Below, one piece after another: positions 7,983 through 14,915 of a DNA stretch of 31,872 nt; the first letter of the stretch is position 1; each line of letters begins with the position of its first letter. The position numbers and the translations under genes were made by a program. Source of the stretch: an uncultured Anaerotruncus sp. (lineage in GTDB: Bacteria; Bacillota; Clostridia; Oscillospirales; CAG-272). The DNA lies in the NCBI GenBank assembly GCA_905210995.1, contig CAJLZE010000020.1:1-31872 (forward strand). The letters are read 5' to 3'. The notes beneath the pieces are model-generated. The model saw only the letters and a program-made list of their open reading frames with translations, was not told the origin of the DNA and did not search any database.

Positions 7983-8681
7983 ATGCAGGAAAAAAGAATA
8001 ATACTTGAGGCGCGCGACGTGATAAAGCAGTACCGCCAGTACGACACGGTGGTAACTGCGGTGAACAGAGTCAGCTTTGACGTGTATGAGGGCGAATTCG
8101 TGGCGATAATAGGAGCGTCGGGCTCGGGCAAGAGCACGCTGCTTCATATCTGCGCTGGGCTCGACCGTCCCAATTCGGGCAGAGTCACCGTGCGCGGCAA
8201 CGACATAACCTCAATGCCGGCGGATGAGCTTGCCGAATTCCGCGGGAATTATATCGGAATGATCTTTCAGAATCACAATCTGATAGCTCAGTTCACGGCG
8301 CTCGAAAACATACTCATCCCCACTCTCATGTGCAACAAGCCCGATTTCAGCTACGAGGAGCATCTGAAAAAGCTCGTTGCCACCCTCGGCATCGGCGACC
8401 GTCTGCACCACCTGCCGAGCGAGCTTTCGGGCGGTCAGCAGCAGCGCGTTGCGATAGCGCGTGCGCTCATAAACCGTCCGCAGGTCGTGTTTGCCGACGA
8501 GCCGACCGGCAACCTTGACCGCAAAAACGCCGACGAGGTGCTCGAGCTTCTTCTCCGCACGAAGGAGGTGTTGGGGCAGACGCTCATCATGGTCACGCAC
8601 GATATGTCGATAGCGGAACGCGCCGACCGCATACTTTCGATGGAGGACGGCTGTCTTGAGCCGTACAGAGGAAGAAATTGA
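7983..8681 (+). CDS. ABC transporter ATP-binding protein (MacB/LolD type)
   Basis: This 232-residue ATPase pairs with the permease just upstream. All nucleotide-binding motifs are intact: Walker A GASGSGKS (44-51), Q-loop Gln96, signature LSGGQ (148-152), Walker B VVFADE with catalytic Glu173, and the switch His206 in VTHD. The sequence after Walker B, EPTGNLD, is typical of the MacB/LolD/FtsE class that works with FtsX-like permeases. I chose ATG 7983 because AGGGTG sits 8 bases upstream and the product aligns from the family's normal start. An in-frame ATG at 7956 overlaps the permease stop codon and would add nine residues. The two genes are clearly one operon. The sequence does not show the substrate. 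Confidence 0.93.
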   Translation: MQEKRIILEARDVIKQYRQYDTVVTAVNRVSFDVYEGEFVAIIGASGSGKSTLLHICAGLDRPNSGRVTVRGNDITSMPADELAEFRGNYIGMIFQNHNLIAQFTALENILIPTLMCNKPDFSYEEHLKKLVATLGIGDRLHHLPSELSGGQQQRVAIARALINRPQVVFADEPTGNLDRKNADEVLELLLRTKEVLGQTLIMVTHDMSIAERADRILSMEDGCLEPYRGRN

Positions 8682-8712
8682 CCGCGGAAAGGCAAAAATT
8701 GCGCCGGCGGTA

Positions 8713-8741
8713 TAGACAAGCACCGAAATTTGTGATAAAAT
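8713..8741 (+). promoter_or_regulatory. Sigma-A promoter for the gltX-glnS operon
   Basis: The -35 box TAGACA (8713-8718) and the -10 box TAAAAT (8736-8741) are 17 bases apart, with an A/T-rich stretch downstream. The start would lie near 8748, about 57 bases before gltX. No T-box signature lies in this leader. Confidence 0.65.
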
Positions 8742-8804
8742 AAAAAATAATTTATTTTCATTTTCAAGGCGGCAAAAGCTGCCGCGATATGACGAGAGGT
8801 CAGC

Positions 8805-10493
8805 ATGGATTACAAGCGTTTAGCAGAGCTGCTCTTTCCGGATGTCACGATGACTCCCGAGGAGCTGGAGGAAAAATATCCGCCGCGCAACCTGCCGGAG
8901 GGGGCCAAGGTCACGCGTTTTGCGCCCAGCCCCACGGGGTTCGTTCACATCGGCGGTGTATATCAGACCATGGTGGGCGAAAGGCTTGCGCACCAGTCTG
9001 GCGGCGTGTTTTATCTCCGCATAGAGGACACCGACGCGAAGCGTGAGGTCCCCGGTGCCGCCGAGGGGCTTATCAACACGCTGGCACGCTACGGTATCCG
9101 CTTTGACGAGGGCGCCGCGATAGGAGAGAACGGCGAGATAATCGACCGCGGCGATTACGGCCCCTACAAGCAGAGCCTGCGCGGGGATATCTATCACGTA
9201 TATGCAAAAAAACTTGTCTCCGAGGGCAAGGCGTACCCCTGCTTTACGACCGAAGAGGAGCTGCGTGCGCTTGAGGCGGTCGATAAAAAGGCGGAGGTAA
9301 AATCACGCGAGTGGACCGAGGAGACCGAAGCCGAGCAAAAGGCGGCGATGAGACGTCTGCGCGAATTCACGATAGAGGATGTTGAGCGTAATCTTGCCGC
9401 GGGCAACAGGTTCGTGCTGCGCATTCTTGCCGACGGCGACCCCGAAAAGAAAACGCCCTTTACCGATCTTGTCAAGGGCAAGCTCGAGATCCCCGAAAAC
9501 GACGAGGATTTCGTGCTGCTCAAGAGCGACGGTATACCGACATATCACTTTGCACACGCTGTGGACGACCACCTTATGCGCACGACGCACGTCATACGCG
9601 GCGAGGAGTGGCTGCCGAGCGTGGCAAAGCACATCCAGCTCTTCCGTTATCTCGGCTTCAGACTGCCGAAATATCTGCACACCGCGCAGATAATGCGCCT
9701 TGACGAGAACGGCAACAAAAAGAAGTTCTCAAAGCGCGATCTCGGCGCGAATATGAACGACTACGAGCGCGACGGCTATGCCCCCGCTGCGGTGTCCGAA
9801 TATCTGCTTACCGTTCTCAACTCCAACTTTGAGGAGTGGAGGATGCAGAACCCCGACAAACCCTTTACCGATTTCAAATTTGATATAAAGAAGATGTGCG
9901 CATCGGGCTGCCTTTTTGACCGCGCAAAGATCGAGGATGTATCCAAAAACGTCGTATCCCGCATGAGCGCCGACGATGTTTACACTCAGCTTGCGGGCTG
10001 GGCAAAGGTATACGATCCCGATTTCTTCGCGCTGCTCGACCGTGACCCCGCCTATGCAAAGTCGATACTTGCCATAGGACGCGGCGGAAAGAAGCCGCGC
10101 AAGGACTACGGCCTCTGGAGCGAGGTCAAGGCGTTCGTGAGCTTTTTCTACGACGAGCTGTTCACGCGCGAGGACGCGATACCCGAGAGCTTTGACCGTG
10201 CGGATGTGAAGGCGGCGCTCGTCGCATTTGCCGATACGCTCGACTATGCAGACGATCCCAACGCATGGTTTGAAAAAATAAAGAAGATAGCCGCAGACCT
10301 CGGATATGCCGCGGATATGCGGCAGTACAAAGCCGATCCCTCGGCGTTCCGCGGCAGCGTTGCCGACGTGAGTATGTTCATCCGCGTCGCGGTCACCGGC
10401 AGGATGAACTCCCCCGATCTTTATACCGTAATTCATATTCTCGGCGCCGACCGCACCGTCTCACGCGTGCGCGGGCTTGCCGAATCGCTCTGA
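8805..10493 (+). CDS. gltX: Glutamate--tRNA ligase
   Basis: This 562-residue class I synthetase charges tRNA with glutamate (EC 6.1.1.17). The active-site motifs are visible: FAPSPTGFVHIGG, with the HIGH-type motif as HIGG (48-51), and KKFSKRD, the KMSKS-type loop (307-311). YLRIEDTD and the THVIRGEEWL segment are GluRS hallmarks. It is longer than the usual 480-500 residues: about 30 residues precede the catalytic core, and the anticodon-binding part is extended. This form is seen in some Clostridia. The ATG has GAGAGG upstream. glnS follows 25 bases later. Because a dedicated GlnRS is present, this enzyme may be a discriminating GluRS that need not misacylate tRNA-Gln; that is inference. 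Confidence 0.94.
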   Translation: MDYKRLAELLFPDVTMTPEELEEKYPPRNLPEGAKVTRFAPSPTGFVHIGGVYQTMVGERLAHQSGGVFYLRIEDTDAKREVPGAAEGLINTLARYGIRFDEGAAIGENGEIIDRGDYGPYKQSLRGDIYHVYAKKLVSEGKAYPCFTTEEELRALEAVDKKAEVKSREWTEETEAEQKAAMRRLREFTIEDVERNLAAGNRFVLRILADGDPEKKTPFTDLVKGKLEIPENDEDFVLLKSDGIPTYHFAHAVDDHLMRTTHVIRGEEWLPSVAKHIQLFRYLGFRLPKYLHTAQIMRLDENGNKKKFSKRDLGANMNDYERDGYAPAAVSEYLLTVLNSNFEEWRMQNPDKPFTDFKFDIKKMCASGCLFDRAKIEDVSKNVVSRMSADDVYTQLAGWAKVYDPDFFALLDRDPAYAKSILAIGRGGKKPRKDYGLWSEVKAFVSFFYDELFTREDAIPESFDRADVKAALVAFADTLDYADDPNAWFEKIKKIAADLGYAADMRQYKADPSAFRGSVADVSMFIRVAVTGRMNSPDLYTVIHILGADRTVSRVRGLAESL

Positions 10494-10518
10494 TCCCATC
10501 AGAAAGGTCGTATTCAGA

Positions 10519-12207
10519 ATGGAAAACAAGGAAGAAATGAAAAACGAAGCCGTGACCGGTGAGATAAGCGGCAACTTCATCCATGATATAATAGATGAAG
10601 ACCTCCGGAAGGACCCGAACCTCAAGATACACACCCGCTTTCCGCCCGAACCGAACGGATATCTGCACATCGGCTCGGCAAAGGCTATACGCATAAACAC
10701 GCAGGTCGCAAAGAAGTACGGCGGGCTGTTCAACCTTCGCTATGATGATACGAACCCCGTCCGTGAGGGCGACGAGTATGTAAAATCGATATACGAGGAC
10801 CTTTGCTGGCTCGGCTGCGAACCGAACGGCGGCGTTTTCTACGGTTCGGATTACTTTGACAAGTGCTATGAGTTTGCCGTAAAGCTCATAAAGGACGGCA
10901 AGGCATACGTTGACGATCTCAGCGCCGAGGAAATGAAGGAATACCGCGGCACGCTCACCGAGCCGGGCAGAGAATCGCCCTGCCGTAACCGTTCAGTCGA
11001 GGAGAACCTTGACCTTTTCGAGCGCATGAAGAACGGCGAGTTCCCCGACGGCTCGCACACTCTCCGCGCAAAGATCGATATGGCGTCTCCCAATATGAAT
11101 ATGCGCGACCCCGCGATATACCGCATAGTTCACACCTCGCATCACCGCCAGGGCGACAAATGGTGCATCTACCCGCTCTACGACTACGCGCATCCGATAC
11201 AGGACGCGCTCGAGGGCATTACGCACTCGCTCTGCTCGCTCGAATTCGAAAATCACCGCCCGCTTTATGAGTGGGTCGTTGACAACATCGGCTTTGATCC
11301 CAAGCCGAAGCAGCGCGAATTTGCGCGTCTCAACGTCACGCACACCGTGATGAGCAAGAGATATCTGCGTCAGCTCGTCGAAACCGGACTTGTTGACGGC
11401 TGGGACGACCCCCGCATGCCTACCCTCTGCGGTCTGCGCCGCCGCGGGTACACACCCTCCGCGATATTTGATTTCGTTGACCGCGCGGGCGTTGCCAAGG
11501 CATACAGTGTGGTCGATATCGAGCTGCTCGAGCATTGCATACGCGAGGAGCTGAACAGGACCGCGCCGCGCCGCATTGCCGTTATGAAGCCGCTGCGCCT
11601 CGTCATCGACAATTATCCCGAGGACAAGACCGAATATTTCGACCTGCCCAACAACCCGCAGAACCCCGAGGCGGGAACGAGAAAGCTCCCCTTTACGCGC
11701 GAGATATATATCGATGCCGACGATTTTGCCGAGCTGCCGCCGCCGAAGTTCTTCAGACTGAAGCCGGATGGTGAGGTAAGGCTTATGGGCGCATATATCG
11801 TGAAGTGCACATCTGTCGAGCACGGTGCCGACGGCAGCATTGCCGCCGTTCACTGCACTGCCGATCTTGAGACCGGCAACGGCACCCCCGCCGACGGCAG
11901 AAAGATAAAGGGAACGATCCACTGGCTCTCCGCCGCGCACGCAAAACGCGCCGACGTGATGCTTTACGACTATCTCTTCACACTTGAAAATATCGACGAT
12001 ATGCCCGAGGGCAAGACCTACGGCGATTATCTCAACCCGAATTCCGCGACAAAGGTCGAGGGCTGCATGATCGAGCCGTCGCTTGCAGATGCGGCGCCCG
12101 GAGAGAGGTTCCAGTTCGTCCGCAACGGGTATTACGTCAAGGACACCAAAAACGCCGATACCTTCAACCGCATCGTCGGTCTCAAGGACAGCTACCCCAA
12201 AAAATAA
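10519..12207 (+). CDS. glnS: Glutamine--tRNA ligase
   Basis: This 562-residue class I synthetase charges tRNA-Gln directly (EC 6.1.1.18). FPPEPNGYLHIGSAKAI (41-57) holds the HIGH-type motif, here HIGS, and the GlnRS/eukaryotic-type GluRS marker PPEPNGYLH. VMSKR (277-281) is the KMSKS loop. YDYAHPIQDALEGITHSLC is the GlnRS pattern that binds the tRNA acceptor end. The C-terminal beta-barrel domains are present (LPFTREIYID and an LMGAYIVKC segment). I chose ATG 10519 over the in-frame upstream start at 10477 because AGAAAGG precedes it and the earlier start overlaps gltX. Many Bacillota lack GlnRS and use the GatCAB amidotransferase route. GlnRS genes in Clostridia are usually explained by ancient transfer. 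Confidence 0.96.
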   Translation: MENKEEMKNEAVTGEISGNFIHDIIDEDLRKDPNLKIHTRFPPEPNGYLHIGSAKAIRINTQVAKKYGGLFNLRYDDTNPVREGDEYVKSIYEDLCWLGCEPNGGVFYGSDYFDKCYEFAVKLIKDGKAYVDDLSAEEMKEYRGTLTEPGRESPCRNRSVEENLDLFERMKNGEFPDGSHTLRAKIDMASPNMNMRDPAIYRIVHTSHHRQGDKWCIYPLYDYAHPIQDALEGITHSLCSLEFENHRPLYEWVVDNIGFDPKPKQREFARLNVTHTVMSKRYLRQLVETGLVDGWDDPRMPTLCGLRRRGYTPSAIFDFVDRAGVAKAYSVVDIELLEHCIREELNRTAPRRIAVMKPLRLVIDNYPEDKTEYFDLPNNPQNPEAGTRKLPFTREIYIDADDFAELPPPKFFRLKPDGEVRLMGAYIVKCTSVEHGADGSIAAVHCTADLETGNGTPADGRKIKGTIHWLSAAHAKRADVMLYDYLFTLENIDDMPEGKTYGDYLNPNSATKVEGCMIEPSLADAAPGERFQFVRNGYYVKDTKNADTFNRIVGLKDSYPKK

Positions 12208-12524
12208 TGGCTGAAAAGGTGTATTCCATGCTGCCGGTGCTTATACCGGCAGCATACCTTGCCGTTATATCGGTCGTGTCGGTCGCCGTTACCGTATATG
12301 ATAAATGGGCTGCAAAGCACCGCACCGACAGGCGCATACGCGAAAGCTCTCTGCTCGCTTTTTCGGTGCTCGGCGGTTCGGCGGCGATGTTCGTCACAAT
12401 GCTGATAATAAGGCACAAGACAAAGCACCCGAAATTCATGATAGGTATCCCGGTCATCATGGCGGTGCAGGCGGCGCTCGTATGGTTTGCGGTGAAATAC
12501 CTTCACATCGACATCGTGCTTTGA
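12207..12524 (+). CDS. DUF1294 family small membrane protein
   Basis: This 105-residue protein fits DUF1294. An N-terminal helix (about 8-30) leads into the marker YDKWAAKHRTDRRIRES (32-48), then a LLAFSVLGGSAAMF helix, the marker RHKTKHPKF (69-77), and a C-terminal helix. The positively charged marker segments probably lie on one side of the membrane. The ATG overlaps the glnS stop codon (TAATG), so it is translationally coupled and co-transcribed with gltX-glnS. No function has been established for the family, and the link to tRNA charging may be only a shared promoter. A very weak hairpin with a distant T-run follows, so the operon end is not sharply marked. Confidence 0.85.
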   Translation: MAEKVYSMLPVLIPAAYLAVISVVSVAVTVYDKWAAKHRTDRRIRESSLLAFSVLGGSAAMFVTMLIIRHKTKHPKFMIGIPVIMAVQAALVWFAVKYLHIDIVL

Positions 12525-12574
12525 GGGCTCGTCGCCCGTATGCGCGTTTTTTCGCTTATTTTTTGCAATACCCC

Positions 12575-12603
12575 TTGAAAACAGGGGCGGATTGTGATAT
12601 ACT
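12575..12603 (+). promoter_or_regulatory. Sigma-A promoter for the T-box/pheS operon
   Basis: The -35 box TTGAAA (12575-12580) and the -10 box TATACT (12598-12603) are 17 bases apart. Transcription should start near 12610, just before the T-box stem I. Confidence 0.8.
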
Positions 12604-12609
12604 GAACAT

Positions 12610-12879
12610 ATAAATGCAGTGATGAAGTCTGCCGTCGCGCATAAGCGCCCAACAGAGAGACCGCCGCGGCTGAGAGCGGTCGTTCGCGCGCGCCGGCGTT
12701 TCGCTTCGGAGCAGGAAAGGTCAAAACGCAAAATGCGGTCCCTGCCGCAGCACTTGCGCCTGTAGCCCTTCCCGGAGGCGCCGTTATACGCCGATGAGTG
12801 CCGACGGATGTACCCACACCGTCGGAATTCGGGTGGTACCGCGGCTCTGTCCGTCCTGATCGTCGGACGGGCTTTTTTT
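12610..12879 (+). ncRNA. T-box leader, phenylalanine-specific
   Basis: The T-box signature GAATTCGGGTGGTACCGCGG lies at 12825-12844; its TGGT bulge pairs with the uncharged ACCA end of tRNA. In stem I, GAAG of the GATGAAG segment near 12624-12634 pairs with CTTC at 12704-12707, and TGCCG pairs with CGGCG. This leaves a specifier loop, TTTCG (12699-12703), whose TTC (12700-12702) reads as a Phe codon. The terminator is an 8-bp stem (12849-12856 with 12865-12872) followed by seven Ts. Uncharged tRNA-Phe should favour the antiterminator and switch on pheS and the genes after it. The rest of the 425-base gap from 12525 to 12949 holds the promoter and the pheS ribosome binding site. Confidence 0.95.
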
Positions 12880-12949
12880 ATGCCGTTACGGTGCCGAAAA
12901 AACGGAAATAATAATCAAAAGGATAAACCGAAAGGAACGAAACCGAAAA

Positions 12950-13963
12950 ATGAAAGAAATTCTTCAGAAGATCCGTTCGGAAGCGCTTGAACGGATAAAC
13001 TCCGCCGACGCGGATCTTGAAGCGCTGAGAGTCCGCTACCTCGGCAAGAAGGGCGAGCTTACCGCCGTTCTGCGCGGTATGGCGGGACTTTCTCCCGATG
13101 AGCGCCCCGTCGTCGGTCAGCTTGCAAACAAGGTGCGTGCCGAAATAGAAAATGCGATAGCCGAGCGCACCGCCGTGCAGAAGCAGAAGGCGCTTGAGGC
13201 GCAACTGCTTGCCGAGCGTGTGGACGTTACAGCCCCCGGCGCGGCGCCCGCGATAGGTCACAACCACCCGCTGACCGTCGTGCGCCGCGATCTTGAGGAG
13301 ATATTCCTCGGTCTCGGCTTCTCCATTGCCGAGGGGCCCGAGGTCGAATACGATTACTACAACTTCCAGGCGTTGAACATTCCCGAAAACCACCCCGCGC
13401 GCGACACGCAGGACACCTTCTACATTACCGATAACATCCTGCTTCGTTCACAGACCTCGCCCGTGCAGGTCAGAGTAATGGAAAAGCAGAAGCCGCCGAT
13501 CCGCATCGTCTCTCCCGGGCGCGTTTACCGTTCCGACGATGTTGACGCGACGCATTCGCCGCTCTTCCACCAGTTCGAGGGACTTGTCGTTGATCGCGGC
13601 ATCACGATGGGCGACCTCAAGGGAATGCTTGAACTGTTTGCAAAGAATATGTTCGGAGCCGACACGCGCATCCGCTTCCGCCCGCATCATTTCCCGTTTA
13701 CCGAGCCGTCGGCTGAGGTCGATGTCTCCTGCTTTGCCTGCGGCGGCAAGGGCTGCCGTCTCTGCAAGGGTGAGGGCTGGATAGAGATACTCGGCGCGGG
13801 CATGGTGCATCCTCACGTGCTGAGCGGATGCGGCATCGACCCCGAGGAATACTCGGGCTTCGCGTTCGGTCTCGGCATCGAAAGGATCGCGCTGCTCAAG
13901 TATCACATCGACGATATGCGCCTGCTCTACGAGAACGATATCCGCTTTATCTCACAGTTCTGA
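12950..13963 (+). CDS. pheS: Phenylalanine--tRNA ligase alpha subunit
   Basis: This 337-residue protein is the catalytic subunit of the alpha2-beta2 phenylalanyl-tRNA synthetase (EC 6.1.1.20). Residues 1-90 form the N-terminal coiled-coil arm that contacts tRNA-Phe (VRYLGKKGELT is conserved). The class II catalytic core follows: motif 2 RVYRSDDVDATHSPLFHQFEG (about 191-211) and motif 3 GLGIERIALLKY near 307-318. The CFACGGKGCRLCKGEGW segment, with its four cysteines, is normal for Gram-positive PheS. The ATG is preceded by AAAGGA 13 bases upstream, a rather long spacing. It is controlled by the Phe T-box. The next gene begins inside its stop codon. Confidence 0.97.
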   Translation: MKEILQKIRSEALERINSADADLEALRVRYLGKKGELTAVLRGMAGLSPDERPVVGQLANKVRAEIENAIAERTAVQKQKALEAQLLAERVDVTAPGAAPAIGHNHPLTVVRRDLEEIFLGLGFSIAEGPEVEYDYYNFQALNIPENHPARDTQDTFYITDNILLRSQTSPVQVRVMEKQKPPIRIVSPGRVYRSDDVDATHSPLFHQFEGLVVDRGITMGDLKGMLELFAKNMFGADTRIRFRPHHFPFTEPSAEVDVSCFACGGKGCRLCKGEGWIEILGAGMVHPHVLSGCGIDPEEYSGFAFGLGIERIALLKYHIDDMRLLYENDIRFISQF

Positions 13964-14862
13964 TGGAAAATAAGGAAACCGTGACCGCGGTGAACGCAAA
14001 GGCGCGCCGCACGGCAAAGGAAACGGCAGCGGATTGGGCGCTGCTGACACTCGGAACGCTGGTGCTTACCGTCGGCGTTTACTTCTTCAAGTATCCCAAC
14101 AACTTTGCAATGGGCGGGGTCAGCGGTCTTTCTGTTGTTCTCGGCAAGGTCATCCCATTTCTTTCGCCCGCAAGGATAGTTACGATACTGAACGTCCTCT
14201 ACCTTATCATCGGTTTTATTTTTCTCGGGCACAAGATAGGGATACGCACTGTCTATTGCAGCCTGCTCTTTTCGGGCGCGCTGTCGTTGCTTGAGGTGGT
14301 CATGCCGCTCTCGGCTCCGCTGACAGATCAGCCCTTCCTTGAGCTGTGCTTTGCAATACTTCTGCCCGGCGCGGGTTCTGCGATAGTATTCAACCGCGAC
14401 GGTTCAACGGGCGGTTCCGATATCCTCGCTCTCATCCTCAAGAAATATCTGAGGATCGAGGTCGGGCGTGCGCTGCTGCTTGCCGACTTTCTCGTAGTCA
14501 TTGCCGCGTTCTTCACGTTTGATGTGAGAACGGGACTTTACTCGCTCCTCGGTCTGCTTGCAAAGGCGTTTCTTGTGGATTCCATAATTGAAAGCATAAA
14601 CACATCAAAGTTTTTCATCATTGTCACCTCAAAACCGGAGCCCATCGTGGCATACATCGAATCGACCCTGCACCGCGGCGCGACCGAGTGGGAGGGCATC
14701 GGATGCTATACCGGCGAGAAGCGCACGCTGCTGCTCGTTGTAATGAACCGCGCGCAGGCGATGCATATGCGCTCCTTCGTGCATACGGTGGACGAGCACG
14801 CGTTCGTGCTCATCTCAAGCTCCAGCGATATTATCGGAAAGGGCTTCCGTCAGACCGGCTGA
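13963..14862 (+). CDS. YitT-family membrane protein (DUF161 + DUF2179)
   Basis: The 299-residue product fits the YitT family. It has an N-terminal membrane part of five or six helices (about 25-210) with the markers FKYPNNFAMGGVSGLS and NRDGSTGGSDILA. A soluble C-terminal DUF2179 domain (about 220-299) carries IESTLHRGATEWEGIGCYTGEKR and a final ISSSSDIIGKGF. YitT-like proteins are common in Bacillota and mostly uncharacterised; transport roles have been suggested. The ATG overlaps the pheS stop (TGATG), so the two are translationally coupled. Position is the oddity: it separates pheS from pheT, which are adjacent in most bacteria, and so falls under T-box control. The longer open frame back to 13828 only overlaps pheS and is not used. 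Confidence 0.9.
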   Translation: MENKETVTAVNAKARRTAKETAADWALLTLGTLVLTVGVYFFKYPNNFAMGGVSGLSVVLGKVIPFLSPARIVTILNVLYLIIGFIFLGHKIGIRTVYCSLLFSGALSLLEVVMPLSAPLTDQPFLELCFAILLPGAGSAIVFNRDGSTGGSDILALILKKYLRIEVGRALLLADFLVVIAAFFTFDVRTGLYSLLGLLAKAFLVDSIIESINTSKFFIIVTSKPEPIVAYIESTLHRGATEWEGIGCYTGEKRTLLLVVMNRAQAMHMRSFVHTVDEHAFVLISSSSDIIGKGFRQTG

Positions 14863-14915
14863 GGCAGTGATCCGTTAAAGCGACCCGTAATTTATGAAAG
14901 GATTTCTGATTTATC

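Noticed and set aside
5656..8681. FtsX-like permease/ATPase pair as a bacitracin-type resistance module
   Set aside because: No BceRS-type histidine kinase or response regulator is adjacent, so only the transporter class can be stated.
12525..12537. GGGC/GCCC hairpin as terminator after the DUF1294 gene
   Set aside because: Only four base pairs, and the T-run begins 13 bases later. Too weak to call.
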